A stretch of 64,000 nucleotides of DNA, taken from the NCBI GenBank assembly GCA_028583405.1, contig CM053251.1, positions 2,820,531 through 2,884,530 of the forward strand, in the 5' to 3' direction. The translations under genes were made by a program, and so were the position numbers. The notes under the pieces were generated by a model. That model searched no databases. It saw only the letters and a list, made by a program, of their open reading frames with translations, and was not told the origin of the DNA. The stretch comes from Pogonophryne albipinna. Its lineage: Eukaryota > Chordata > Actinopteri > Perciformes > Artedidraconidae. Below are positions 11,351-23,070 of this stretch, piece by piece (the first letter of the stretch is position 1; each line of letters starts with the position of its first letter).

Positions 11351-12021
11351 ATATATACACAGAATATATATTTTGTATTTGTATTTTTCATACATACATG
11401 TTGGCAATAATTAATTGATGAGATTTTACATGAATTTATTACTTAACGACCTTTGTACTAGTTCCCCTATTCTTTATCAAGTAACATTGTAGATGTGTTT
11501 AATTTATTATTGAACATATTTATTCATTGATTTCTTTATGAATTATTCTCTCGCAATTTGAATTAATCCAAAGTATTTGTTTTTATTTACTTTTACACAT
11601 TTAAAAAGAAAAGGTGAATAAAGAAGCACATTAAAACTAAAGTATCAATGTATGTCACATTTAACCAACTAGTGCCTACATGTATGGGTAATATTTAAAT
11701 CAGTAAATTAAATGGCATATTATTCAATGTATGTATTTTTATAAATATATTTATTTTGGTAGGTTTGCTCTTCCCTAATACATTTTAATTATTATAATAA
11801 AGTACATGTGTCTAATAATACTTACCTACTTTTACTTAAATAAGATGTGAATGCAGTACTTTAACTTGTAATGGAGTATTTTCACAGTGTGGTGTTTGTA
11901 CTTTTACTTCAGGATCTACTACCTGCAGCAAGTGCTGATAAAGGGTCTAAAGTGTTATTAATGTGATAATAAAGTGCTACTGAAGAGTGTAAAGTGTTAA
12001 TTAAGAGTAAAGGGAACAGAC
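11351..12021. other. AT-rich intron, no gene seen
   Basis: Strongly AT-rich DNA inside the zinc-finger gene's intron. I see no coding region, RNA gene or clear transposon end, only runs such as tatatacacag and attattataataaag. Confidence 0.6.
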
Positions 12022-12214
12022 CTGCTCTGTGTATCCGAAGCTGAGGCTGTAACGCAGCGTCCAGTAGTTTCTGGAGTCTCTTGATCTCCTCTTTGGAAAG
12101 AGACAGCTCCTCCTCGTGCTCTGCTATCGTTTGTTCAAACAGAGCAAATATATCTTCAGCAGCAGCAGTGAGTCGCTGCTTCTTCAACGACAGCAGCATT
12201 TGGACTTTACTCAT
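12022..12214 (-). CDS. C2H2 zinc-finger protein, first coding exon
   Basis: The exon encodes MSKVQMLLSLKKQRL..., a helical segment of 64 residues rich in E, K, L and A that probably forms a coiled coil, the usual N-terminus of this teleost zinc-finger family. The first ATG in frame is at 12214; the open frame extends upstream without another ATG. The exon ends GCAG and is followed by a donor (gtctgt), phase 1. Joined to the acceptor at 3799 it reads [15 protein letters not shown] without a break. The intron is about 8.2 kb and consists largely of mobile elements. An in-frame readthrough would end near 11909. Confidence 0.88.
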
Positions 12215-12274
12215 GTTTACTAGATCACCTTTTCCTTCAAACTCCGTTAAACACAGCGTTTCTCTCTCCGTCAA

Positions 12275-12560
12275 ACTCTCAATCTGACTAGTGTTGCTAA
12301 CGTGTTTTCAGCTAGCATGCTAAGCTAGCTCCTATAGTCCGAGGTAAACGCTCCAGAAAAAAGAGCACACAGTCCATTCAGAGGTTTATCCAAATACACA
12401 GATGATGGATCAGTAGTGCTGGAGCTCACACACAGTTTCTCAGGAACACAGAGAGAGAGAGAGAACCGTAGCAACGAGACGCCACCTCGATCCAGGTTAG
12501 AACGAGCTGGGAACTTCACTTCCGGTGCGGTTTGATGACGTCAAAATAAAAGCGGGAAGG
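12275..12560 (-). promoter_or_regulatory. Promoter and 5' UTR of zinc-finger gene
   Basis: Upstream of the minus-strand start lies a TATA-less region with a perfect CRE palindrome TGACGTCA at 12536-12543 and, 11 bases closer to the gene, an ETS-type site (ACCGGAAGT on the minus strand, 12518-12526). This spacing of ETS and CRE motifs is common at ubiquitously active vertebrate promoters. The transcription start is probably near 12500, with about 290 bases of 5' UTR. Start site and factor binding are inferred from motifs only. Confidence 0.6.
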
Positions 12561-12879
12561 ATTTATTCTTTTTGGTTTTAAGAACGATTGGCATCCGGAC
12601 GTTGCCTTAACACCTACTACTGGATCAATAATAAAACCACTCTTTCCAAAAAAAACGTATAACTTATATATTATAACAAACTGAAAATAATCATAAAGGA
12701 AAAAGGCAAAATAAATAAACATAATTAAGCTAAACAGGTCGCAGTACACAAATCAAATATCTGTATAGCAATTACAAATGTTTGGCTTATCTGAAGCTAA
12801 TTTTCTTGCAGCATTCGTGCTGTTCAGAGTTTGCATCCTCGTGGTTGATGGACTTATTGTAAGCTGCAGAGGTGGAATA

Positions 12880-13095
12880 AGTACTCAGATCTTGTACTTG
12901 AGTAAAAGTAGAAGTACTCAGATCTTGTACTTGAGTAAAAGTAGAAGTACTCAGATCTTGTACTTGAGTAAAAGTAGAAGTACTCAGGTCTTGTACTTGA
13001 GTAAAAGTAGAAGTATTCAGATCTTGTACTTGAGTAAAAGTAGAATTGCTCAGACCTTGTACTTAAGTAAAAGTAGAAGGACTCAGATCTGTAGG
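12880..13095 (+). repeat. 33-bp minisatellite
   Basis: About six copies of a 33-bp unit (gtactcagatcttgtacttg followed by agtaaaagtagaa) lie head to tail, the last ones diverged. All units stay in one open frame, hence a spurious repetitive peptide. The unit equals the start of a common fish MITE, so replication slippage inside that element is the likely origin. Confidence 0.9.
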
Positions 13096-13380
13096 AATAG
13101 TCTGTTACAGTAAAAGTCCTGCATTAAAGATGTTACTGAAGTAAAAGTACACAAGTATTGGCATCAAAATATAATTAAAGTTCCAAAAGTAAAAGTACTC
13201 AATATGCAGATCGACCCATTTCAGAATAATATATATGATATGTTTTGATTATAATCATTGATGCATTAATGTGTTTATCAGATTTAAATGCTGGACGTAT
13301 TTGTATTGTGTTGATCATTTCTACGCACCGAGGTATTACTATTTTTATTTAAGTTGAAGTGCTGAATACTTTGCCCTTAA

Positions 13381-14498
13381 AGGGGGGGTAGGTAAGTTTC
13401 AGAAACCGGCTCGAGTGCACTAAAATTTGAAAGTACACAGCCGAAAAGAATCCGCCCCTTCCTTCAGACTTCCTTACAGAGCACCTCCTCCAACACACAT
13501 GAACGCGCACATGACTTAGGTTGGCTATATAGTTCAGGGGAATTGTAAACCATACAAAACCTGTCCAAGAGAAAAAGAGCGACCACGGCGTCAGATTTCA
13601 ACTCGGTGTGTATGGGGGTTATTCCCTATCTTTATTCAAGAGCGTGGTATTTACATTTGAGAGCATACTTTATTGATTTCCTTCACTCAAACCCTGTCAT
13701 CGCACCAAAGACAAACCAAAGAGTAACCGCCCTTACGGGACGCTGTAATAAGTAAAACGAACGCACCCGCAAGGACACCTGGCCTCCTATTGGTTGAGGG
13801 ATTTTGACAGGATTGTTGCACAAAAGTTTCGAGCGCGCAGAGAATAAATCTGAGAGCAGAACAAATCCGTAAGCAGCAATATATCTGAGTGCAAGCGTAC
13901 AGTTTGAGCAGAAGCAGATCTAAGTGCAAGCAGGCACTATTTGAGTGCGAGGACAGGGTTTGAGGGAAATAAATACATAAAGTATGCTCTCAAATTTAAA
14001 TACAACGCTCTTGAATAAAGATAGGGAATAACCCCCATAGGTGTGTTGCATCAGTTGTCGCCATCGTTGAAAAGCAACTCCGATATTGACTCTGGTTTGA
14101 ATTCTCCTAGTTTCCACTTTGTTTTTGTTCCTAATTTGCTCCGTTACATTATTTATTTTGCCACCAGTAGACGATGTTGAACCTAACTCTGCCATGGTGA
14201 AAGTGGCCGCCTGTTGCTGGCGAGTCATTGAAGTACTGCTGCAATGCACGCCCAATGACGGCACGCCCAATGACGGCACGAGATACATTTGTGCGTGCAC
14301 GAGATGGAAGGCTGACAGACAGGGCGGCAATCCAATCGTACTTTTTACAGTACTACGGCTTCCACAGATGAAATTTTTTTATGGATTTTTTGTCAAAGCA
14401 CTTAAAATATTCATTGCTATCGGGATGATAAGAGCATTCCATGGAATATAACAAAAAGTGTATCTCGAGCCGGTTTCTCAAACTTACCTACTCCCCCT
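13381..14498. mobile_element. TTAA-flanked element (nested)
   Basis: A 1118-bp element with terminal inverted repeats, left AGGGGGGGTAGGTAAGTTTC and right AAACTTACCTACTCCCCCT, flanked by TTAA at 13377-13380 and 14499-14502. The repeats continue inward through accggctcgag and ctcgagccggt. TTAA target duplication suggests piggyBac-type mobilisation. It carries no transposase and is itself interrupted by a third element. Confidence 0.8.
13611..14041. mobile_element. Innermost long-TIR element
   Basis: Positions 13613-13698 and 13955-14041 are inverted copies of each other over about 85 bp (tatgggggttattccctatc against gatagggaataacccccata). A six-base repeat GGTGTG flanks the pair. The centre is about 260 bp without a gene. 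Long inverted arms and a short target duplication fit a non-autonomous DNA transposon of unassigned superfamily. Confidence 0.65.
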
Positions 14499-14817
14499 TT
14501 AAGTCGTCAAATGCTACTTATTTGTAAAAGTACCTGAAAAACGTAATATTGAGAAAAATGTATGTTATATTTTTAAATCATAAATAACAATCCATTAATG
14601 CTCAAATGTTGCCTCTGATAAATAGGAAGCAAGTTTACCTTTGTATACTGCAGGGTAGCTTGTACATTTATCATAGGGGCCAATAACGCTCTATAGTTAT
14701 AAATGAAAATGTATTTGATTATAAGTATAAAGTAGCAGGAAAAGTAAATACTCAAGTAAATTACCTAAAAATTGTTCAGTAACTGAGTAAATGTACTTAG
14801 TTACTATCCACCACCAC

Positions 14818-16725
14818 TGCTTTAGGATATAAACAGCCGTTATGAAATTGTTCAGTAGGTGTCATGTAGGAAGGACAGTAGGAAGTGGACGTGATATCTA
14901 TTTATAAATGGGGAAGAAGACTAAGAGGGAAGAAGCCCGTCACACACACTGTTTGTTTTTTTATACCTTTAATTTTCTTGAAACTAAGGCAAAGCACATT
15001 TTAGCATCAAAGAGTACAAGTTATTTTCTCTAGACACAATGTCAACAAAAAACATTGCACAGTTTTAAGAATAATATACTGAAATCAAACAGCTTCTCAA
15101 GATAAGCACAAAATAAAATGTCCACAAAGGGAAACAGCATGTGGGACCTTCATTCCTTCAGAAAAGGGCACTGTGTTGATTTAAAATGGCATAACGGGTG
15201 CCATAAAATAAACATATATATTTTGAATAGTGACATTAATAATATTTTTGAACTTACTGGAATGTATTCAACAGCAGTAAGAAAGCTTTCTGCAGCATCA
15301 TTGTTAAATCTCAGGAGCTGCAGCGCTCTCTAGTGGACAGTTATGACATCAAAGAGAGAAATGGCAGTACAGAGATGCAAGGAAATTAACTTCAAAATAG
15401 AAATAGAACATATCTATAAATGCTGAGACACCAGTCCTACACATATCATTTCTAGAGACAATGCTTTAATTACAGTTACAGTGGAACAGCTTAAAAAACA
15501 CCCAACTGCACTGAAGTCACAGCAAGAAAAAAAGACAGAACAATAATTTGCTCCTATCTCCATTCTCTCTCCTCTATGGCAATCATTTAAATATTCCTCG
15601 AACCAAAAATACTGAAGAACACCGTTTCTAAACATCTTCTTAAATGTACAATATAGACACTTTGAAAAGGTTTTCTCACAGTAAATAAATAAATACTTTA
15701 AGACGTTAAGACATGAAATAACATTAATGAAATGATGGAGTGACAGTGGAAAAGGGGGGAAAGGAAGAGTCTATACATTCATTATTTCTTTTAGAAAATG
15801 ATTGCCATAATGAAGCAAATGTTGTGTTACAAAAAAGTGAGTAAATTGCTTAAAAATAAAATGGATATTGAAAATGGCAAATTATTTCCAAAAGGATTAC
15901 GTGAAGCAGTCACAGATAATAGCACAAACGTAAGCTGTTTTTTTTTGTTGAAGAATAGCATTTAGATACTTAACACATTTCTGCTACACTGACTGCTGTA
16001 TGATTGATCATATTGCTGTTTTGTCCTTTACAAATAAACACAGCATTTCTATAGCCAGGGTTACATTTACACATAACTTAATTTGGCTTTCACTGACGAG
16101 GATAAATGATATATTTTCTGATTGGATGGAAACGAAAGGATGAATCTGCACAGACATTATGGACAACCTGATGTGATTGGATGATTATGGTGACATATAA
16201 GAGCCTTTGTCTTTATCCAACCAGAGTTGGACCCACGAACACTGAATACAGATGTGTGTTCCCAAAATAACCCAGAAAGATGTGACCATTTGTTCATGAA
16301 CTTAGCAATATTACTTTGTACCAGTTTTTGGCCTTTTTGGAAGTTTGAAGCACAAACTGCTTTCCCTTTCTTTATCAATATCAACAAAAAGTCATACGGA
16401 CATCATACGGACATTTTTACCTGGGGCGCTTCCCCTTAAGAAAACAAAACCAAATGAACTCAACATTAGAGAATCTTTTATATTTGAACCACCAAATGAA
16501 GCGAACATTTGCCACTGGTATAAATATCAAAGGGTCATTTCTGAAAAACATCTTGAATTGGCAATCAGGTCACATCTGGCACAGCTGCCGTCACACACAC
16601 AGGTCCACCAGTGATAAACATATTCTGTATATAATCTGTATTTCTGCCCTGAAGCTGCATTACAACATAAAGAAGAAGATATTGGCAGTATAGAAACCAT
16701 TATTGTTTCCACTAATGCAGTGGCG
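14818..16725. other. Non-coding stretch, no gene recognised
   Basis: About 1.9 kb of AT-rich unique-looking DNA. Open frames are short and show no known motif. Stretches rich in aataaa on both strands could belong to a long 3' UTR or an intron, but no splice-bounded exon stands out. Confidence 0.5.
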
Positions 16726-17760
16726 GCCGGCCCATAGGGGCGCTAGGGGCGCCGCCCCACCTCTTCCCACATACAAAAAAAAAAAATATAGATTTTATAT
16801 TTTTATTTTTAATGAACAAGGTAAATATCATACAATTGGTATCAGTAAAATGTATAATCTACAATAAAATCTCGTTTAAAATTGTGTTACGATGTCCAAA
16901 GTTACTGATAAGTCACATGTTTCCTGCCTGGCCTTGCCCATGGCATTAGTTTATCATTACCGGGCGGAGCCCCCGAGCCAAACAGCAGCAACCAGCACGT
17001 TGCAAAAGTCTCAATAGTAAACTGTGCCGCCGAAACATAATTTCAGCCAATCAGCGCCGTCAAATATTTTGGTCACGAGGGCGCTCACGTTGGCGCCCAC
17101 GTTGCTTACGTGCGTTGACGTGAGTTGTTTTTTAGAGAGAATTACACACAAATCTGCCGAGTGTCAGTAAAAAGTGTTAAAATCACAAACTTGCCTTTTA
17201 GAGAAACAGTCTTTAAGCACTCACAACTCTCCTTCTCTTAGCGACTGTAACTCCACAGTTGCCTACACTCTTTTCGGGTTTGCTAACGGTAGCAACTTTA
17301 GCTTGATAGCTAGCCATGGCTCTTTCCCCACCCTCGGGTGCTATTTCCTGCTCTACCTCTCTCATGTTTGGTTACTCCCCTACCTCCTTTACTGGTACCG
17401 ATCAAGGGGCAAACTCTGGGGAATAGCCGGGACGCCAATACGGAAGTGCTACACACTGCAGTTCATATATTGGCCGATAGGCGATGGCTACAGAAAGGAG
17501 CAATTTCCATAGACCCCATGTTAAAATGCCCAACTTTACAGCAGAAAAAAACATGTTTCTACCCCTGGCTCCACACATTTTTATTATCGATATAGTTGGA
17601 TTCCACCTTCATGATTATGGATCTGTGAGTGAATTGTTTTCTAACACGACCCTTTTATTTATATTAGGTCTTAACGTTTTTGCATAAATTAGGGCGTGGT
17701 CACATTGAGTGACGGCTCTGTCAAGTGACTGCTGCTGCTAGCGTCTTGTCTCTCTGCTAC
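16726..17760. mobile_element. Interspersed repeats, hAT-like left end
   Basis: The block opens with CAGTGGCGGCCGGCCC, resembling the terminus of fish hAT elements; a partly similar end (…ggcgctgccactg) closes a block near 50625. The region 17490-17700 (cccatgttaaaatgcccaac, …gggcgtggtcac) resembles another interspersed fish repeat I know only by sight. No transposase is encoded and I could not find a matching right terminus. Confidence 0.4.
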
Positions 17761-18186
17761 CTGCTCCGTGAAGCTACAGGGACTCTGCCTGCTCAGCTCA
17801 TCCAGGAAACACAACTTGAAGCCGGCCGTGGTTGTTTGTTCTTCATGCTTATATATCGGGCTATTGTGACTCGCTCTGCGGTTAAAACAGACGGTGCATG
17901 AATGCGGTTTTTTCGGTAAGTGAAATTTGAGTGCTTTATTTATGTGTTAATGATTTTAATCAGCTACGTAATGAATGTTAAGGCTTGGGTTAGCGTGTAG
18001 CGAGTGGTAGCTACATCGGTGCTAACGATGCTAATCGTAGCCTCCAAGTTAAAATAATAGACTGTATATATAAAGGTTAAAACAAAATAGACGTTAAGTG
18101 GGATAATACTGTTGAACAAACGGCTTCTGTTTGAGGTTGATAAAATAAGGTCATCCTTGTAACGTAGAGAGATAGGGCCTGGCTCA

Positions 18187-18468
18187 TTTCGTGGCATCTG
18201 CAGGCAGTGGCAAGTCCTTCCGGCATATGCCACAGAGGCCGCTCCTCTGTGGTAGCTGTGGCAAGTACTTCCGGCATATGCCACAGATGCCACAACTTGC
18301 CGAGGCATCTGCCACTGCTCAACGGGAGTTGCCACAAGATGCCAGAGTAAGATAACTCGCCTTCCGTGGCAAATGCTGCTATTTAAACCCGTATTTATCG
18401 TGTAAAATGTCGCTGTTTTGGCATGACTTTATCAAACTGATCTGTACACAGGACTGATGATCTGTACA
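18187..18468 (+). repeat. Inverted repeat, left arm
   Basis: This arm is the reverse complement of 23071-23320, from catttcg(t/g)ggcatctgca to ctgatctgtacacaggactg. The left arm carries an extra inner duplication around ttccggcatatgccacaga; the right arm has about 20 bases not found here. Between the arms lie the L2 and its hAT MITE (about 4.6 kb). The pair is best read as the ends of a foldback-type or long-TIR element, or one palindromic unit that later received the L2. Confidence 0.85.
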
Positions 18469-19055
18469 CAGGGTTGGGTTGTAACGGAATACATGTAACT
18501 AACTAAATTGTGATTTTGAATCTCAAAACCGCTACAGTATCTGTCAGGCAGAAACTTGGGACAAGTCATTTGACTGAAACCTTAAAACTGAACTAACTGA
18601 CTGCTAGGGTTAACTTTGATTTAAACATTTGTAGAATACTAAGAGCTTTATTGAGTATGTGTAACTGTATTAAGGGTTGAACTCATAACTTTATAACTTA
18701 GGGTTTAATGTAATTGTAAAACCATTGGGCCACTGAAAAGATACAATAGCAACTCAGGAGGGAGCCAGTCTAGATTTCCTTTTGAGGGCCACCAGCTGCA
18801 GAGAGTTAACTAATTAAAGGGGCGTGGCCCCACATCTGTGAGAACTCAGCAATCAGGTGTCCATTTTAGGTAGCACTTTCCTGGAGCGTCAGACAGACGA
18901 AGACAATAGAGTCCTGTGGGAGTAAGACTGACAAAGACAATAGAGTCCTGCTGGAGTCACGAGGGTGGCAAAGAAGAGGCAAATCCTACTTTGATTGAGC
19001 TAAGTATCGCTGGTGTTTTATTTTATTTGGTTGTTTAGCCCCTCATGCTATAATC

Positions 19056-19966
19056 TAGTGATGGCAAAATGAAGCTTTGAATGAAGCATCGAACCACTTG
19101 GACAATTGTGTCGGAAATAGGTTCATTTCTCGAAGCTTCAGTTACAGCGACCTCTCCTGGCGAAGTGCAAGGCTGCAGTGGGTTTAACGTATCTTTGCCT
19201 TGAAAAATATTCGATGCACACACACTAAGACTGAATATCATGTTCTATTTGCAATTAAAGATTGATAATTGTGTGTATTGGGTTATTGAGAAGAGACTAA
19301 AGAGTGCTGGACATTTTTTTGGGAGGAGAGGGCCTTTTATCAGTTATTAAAGTTGAAAAGCAATGATTAAAATACATCCATTCCGGGCTTTGAACCAGCT
19401 GCGCGGAGGACATCGCCACATTCGGGCCGCCGGCTCTACCCACTGGGCTATCTATTCCTTGAAATATTGACCTGTTTTTATATTACTCATAATTGTGTTT
19501 TTGTTCACAACTTCTCCACATTTCGAAGTGTTTCCCGAGCCAGAACGACCTATCTTTCTTCCTGGCTTGCTCTATAATGATACTACAATTCAAATGCAAT
19601 ACCAACAACAACTCAACAGCAACAACGCAAAATACGACAACAACCCACACATTGCGCATTGTTTAGAGCGGTCATAAAGTGTTGAAGCGCTCACATTTGA
19701 AACTGTTTCAACCTGTCACCTGTCAGAATCGAGACGAGGCAGTGCATTGAAACGCGTGAATGGATCGCGAACCAGTCAAGTGATTCATTCAGGAAATGAA
19801 GCAGTTGCTGCTTCGGACGTCACATGTCACGTGATTTGAAGCAGTTGCTGCTTCGGACGTCATATGTCACGTGATTTGAAGCAAGCTTCGAAGCACTGCT
19901 TCTATGGAATAGGAAGTCCAGGGTTGAAGCTCCGTTCGAAGCTTCAGTGTCAAACTGCCATCACTA
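19056..19966. mobile_element. hAT MITE inside the L2
   Basis: A 911-bp element starting TAGTGATGGC and ending GCCATCACTA, flanked by the perfect 8-bp duplication CTATAATC (19048-19055 and 19967-19974), as expected for hAT. The related L2 on the minus strand (around 9281-9300) has a single CTATAATC with L2 sequence on both sides, that is, the empty site. Inside are repeats of a gcttcgaagc-type palindrome, a duplicated 39-bp block near 19799-19870, and a tRNA-like stretch. There is no transposase. Confidence 0.92.
19383..19455 (-). other. tRNA-like pol III promoter module
   Basis: On the minus strand TAGCCCAGTGGG (19450-19439) matches the pol III box A consensus fully. GGTTCAAAGCC (19396-19386) matches box B at 10 of 11 positions, spaced as in a tRNA. 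The stems do not fold into a complete functional tRNA by eye. It is either a tRNA-derived SINE head or a tRNA pseudogene captured by the MITE. Confidence 0.5.
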
Positions 19967-22900
19967 CTATAATCATGTGTATTTTCTCCATTCCTGTTCA
20001 TATGTCCTCTCGCAATTATCAATGGCCCCGTGTATCTCGTAATCGATATAACCGGCCTGCTCTCCTCTATCCCACATGCTCCACTGACATCCAACATCTA
20101 GTTTCAGGCGGCCTGTGGAACTGCCAGTCAGCTGTTCCTAAGGCTGACTTCATCTCTGGCTACGCTTCCCTGCAGTCTCTGGATTTCCTTGCTCTCACTG
20201 AGACATGGATTACTCCATCCAACACATCCACCCCAGCAGCTCTCTCCACAGTATATTCCTTCTCCCATACACCCAGATCCACTGGCAGAGGAGGTGGCTG
20301 CTCTCTCCCAAATGGAGCTTTTCCCTCTTCAAGCTACCTAACTTCACTCCTTCCACCTTTGAATTCCATGCCGTCACAGTAACCCATCCTATACAATTAA
20401 CCATTGTTGTTCTCTACCGTCCACCAGGCGCCTTGGGAGACTTATTGGAGGAATTAGATAATCTCCTCTCACACATCCCTGAAACTGGCCCTCCCGCTGT
20501 ACTTCTCGGAGACTTCAACCTCCAGACAGGGAAGATAGACGAACTAACATCTCTGTTAACCGCCTTTGCTTTCTCACTGTCTCCATCCCCACCAACTCAT
20601 AAAGCTGGCAATGTCCTTGATCTCATATTCTCAAGGAACTGCACTACTTCTAACCTCTCTGTAAACCCGCTCCACACATCCTATCACTTCTTCATTTCAT
20701 TCTCTCTACCCCTTTCCAAACATAACAAACTAATCTCTTCTCATCCTGCACCTGTCCGCCGTAACCTTCGTTCCCTCTCCCCCTCTACCTTTGCCTCATC
20801 GGTGCTCTCAGCCCTCCCTTCCTCTGACTCGTTCCAACTCCTACTTCCAAACTCTGCTGCAGAAACTCTCCTCTCTACTCTCTCATCCTCTCTGGACTCT
20901 CACTGTCCTCTCACATCTCGGCAGGCTCGTCAGTCCCCTCCTGCTCCCTGGCTAAATGACGCACTGCGTGCTAATAGAACCGTCCTTCGGGCAGCAGAGC
21001 GGAAACGGTGGAAATCCAAACACCGTGACGACCTCCTAACCTATCAGGCTCTCCTCTCCTCTTTCTCTGCCTCCATCTCTCAGGCAAAAAGCACTTTCTT
21101 TCAAGATAAGATCCAATCTTCCTATTCCAATCCCCAAAAACTATTTTCCATCTTCTCCTCCCTCCTGGACCCCCCCCCAAAGCCCCTTCCCCCTCCTCCC
21201 TTCTGTCAAGCGACTTTGTTAACCACTTTGAAAAAAAGGTTGATGATATTCGCTCTTCTTTTTCTGACTCACCTTTACTCACCGCTGGGTCACCAGACCC
21301 TCCTTTCACCCACACACTGACCTCCTTTTCTCCTCTCTCTCCAAGTGAGGTTCTTACCCTCATTACCTCTGCCCGCCCTACCACCTGTCCTCTGGACCCT
21401 ATCCCTTCAAACCTCCTTCAGACTATCGCTCCTGATATTCTACCGTTTCTCATCCATTTCATCAACACTTCTCTAACTTCTGGTCACTTTCCAAACAGTC
21501 TCAAGGAGGCAAGAGTAAACCCTCTCCTAAAGAAACGCACTCTCAACCCGTCTAATGTTATAAACTACAGGCCTGTCTCTCTCCTCCCGTTCCTGTCTAA
21601 AACACTTGAACGGGCTGTCTTTAAACAACTCTCCTGTTATCTCCATCAGAACAACCTTCTGGATCCGCACCAGTCTGGTTTCAAGGCGGGTCACTCCACG
21701 GAAACTGCCCTCCTTGCTGTCACTGAGGAACTGCACACTGCTAAAGCAGCCTCCCTCTCCTCTGTCATCATCCTTCTGGACCTGTCTGCTGCATTCGACA
21801 CGGTGAACCATCAGATCCTCCTTCGCACTCTCCAAGAACTTGGAGTTTCAGGCTCTGCACTTTCCCTCATCACCTCATACCTCAAAGACCGCACCTACAG
21901 GGTTACTTGGAGAGGGTCGGAGTCCGACCCTTGTCAATTAACTACAGGGGTCCCTCAGGGCTCTGTTCTTGGTCCCCTCCTCTTCTCCTTGTACACAAAC
22001 TCGCTCGGATCTGTCATTAGCCCCCATGGTTTTTCATACCACTGCTACCCTGACGACACCCAATTAATTCTGTCCTTTCCCCGCTCAAAAGATTGTCCCA
22101 CTCTTGACCTAACAATCAACATCGGCACCTCTGTTGTTTCCCCGACTCAGACTGCAAGGAATATGGGTGTGATCCTAGATAACAACCTGTCCTTCACTGC
22201 AAACATAGCTGCTACAACCCGTTGCTGCAGATACACGCTTTATAACATCAGGAGGATACGTCCCCAGCTGACCCAGAAAGCGACGCAGGTTCTGGTCCAG
22301 ACTCTCGTCATCTCACGCCTAGACTACTGCAACTCCCTCCTGGCTGGTCTACCTGCATGTGCCATCCGACCTCTGCAGCTCATCCAGAATGCAGCTGCTC
22401 GTCTGGTCTTCAACCTTCCTAAATTCTCCCACACCACGCCGCTCCTCCGCTCCCTCCACTGGCTTCCGGTAACTGCTAGAATCCACTTCAAGACAATGGT
22501 ACTTCCGTACCATGCTGCGAATGGATCTGGCCCTTCCTACATCCAGGACATGGTTAAACCGTACACCCCAGCACGTGCACTCCGCTCTGCATCAACCAAA
22601 CTCGCTGCATCAAGCACCCTCGCTGCCAAGGGGACCCAAGTTCCCATCAGCAAAAACACGTGGGTTTGCTATCCTGGCTCCAAAATGGTGGAATGAGCTC
22701 CCCATTGACATCAGGACAGCAGATAGCTTACACACCTTCCGGCGCAGACTGAAAACTCATCTCTTTGGACTCCACTTCGAGCAATAGAACTATTAACAAA
22801 GCACTTATATACTAAGAAAGGACTGGCTTACCTAAAGCCAGTTGAGTAGCACTTGAAATGTTTTTGCTCTATGAAACCTGATGTACTTATATGATTCTGT

Positions 22901-23070
22901 TTTCTTCAAGTTTGTATTTTGTTGGTCGAACGCACTTATTGTAAGTCGCTTTGGATAAAAGCGTCAGCTAAATGTAATGTAATAAATATAGCACGTTTGT
23001 TTATTTTAGCAAACCATGCTCCAAGTAAAATTGAATAGAAATGATAATGTATAATCTTTTTGAAAAATAG

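Larger units (their letters stand above)
12866..14817. mobile_element. hAT-like MITE with nested insertions
   Basis: The outer element starts gcagaggtggaataagtact and ends cttagttactatccaccacc, the pattern of a common fish hAT-like repeat whose ends read CAGTGGTGGA...TCCACCACTG. Its left half holds the 33-bp minisatellite. The middle is interrupted at TTAA by the 13381-14498 element. No transposase is present. The extra cac near the right end and the imperfect left end make the exact boundaries uncertain by several bases. Confidence 0.6.
18505..22787 (+). pseudogene. L2 endonuclease/reverse transcriptase, inactive
   Basis: The coding part runs from about 19976 to 22787. The endonuclease is recognisable (LALTETWITP, VVLYRPPGALGD, LLGDFNLQTG) but broken by a small deletion near 20297 and a frame change in the c-run near 21170. 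The reverse transcriptase (21500-22787) has LDLSAAFDTVNHQ, but its catalytic box reads YPDD, not YADD. It also lacks about 38 codons just after it (between FPRS and KDCPTL, near 22087), and a further frame change occurs near 22620. The C-terminus (WWNELPIDIRTADSLHTFRR) is complete. It cannot make an active enzyme. Confidence 0.85.
18505..22988 (+). mobile_element. L2-type LINE, near full length
   Basis: A plus-strand LINE of about 3.6 kb once the hAT MITE at 19056-19966 is removed. The 5' untranslated part (18505-19990) matches 9291-9840 in reverse. The 3' end at 22940-22988 carries gtcgctttggataaaagcgt, the tail typical of fish L2 and of SINEs it mobilises, and ends in a taatgtaat repeat. 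It lies between the inverted arms 18187-18468 and 23071-23320. Confidence 0.88.

Noticed and set aside
11909..12274. A start of the zinc-finger protein at 12274 and a C-terminal extension to 11909
   Set aside because: The codon at 12274 is TTG; the first ATG is 12214. The extension reads past a good donor at 12021 that joins exon 2 in phase.
12880..13095. Regular repeats resembling a CRISPR array
   Set aside because: The 33-bp units are directly tandem without unique spacers, in a eukaryotic MITE; this is a minisatellite.
13687..14330. Short minus-strand frames as host exons
   Set aside because: They lie within two nested inverted-repeat elements and have no splice support.
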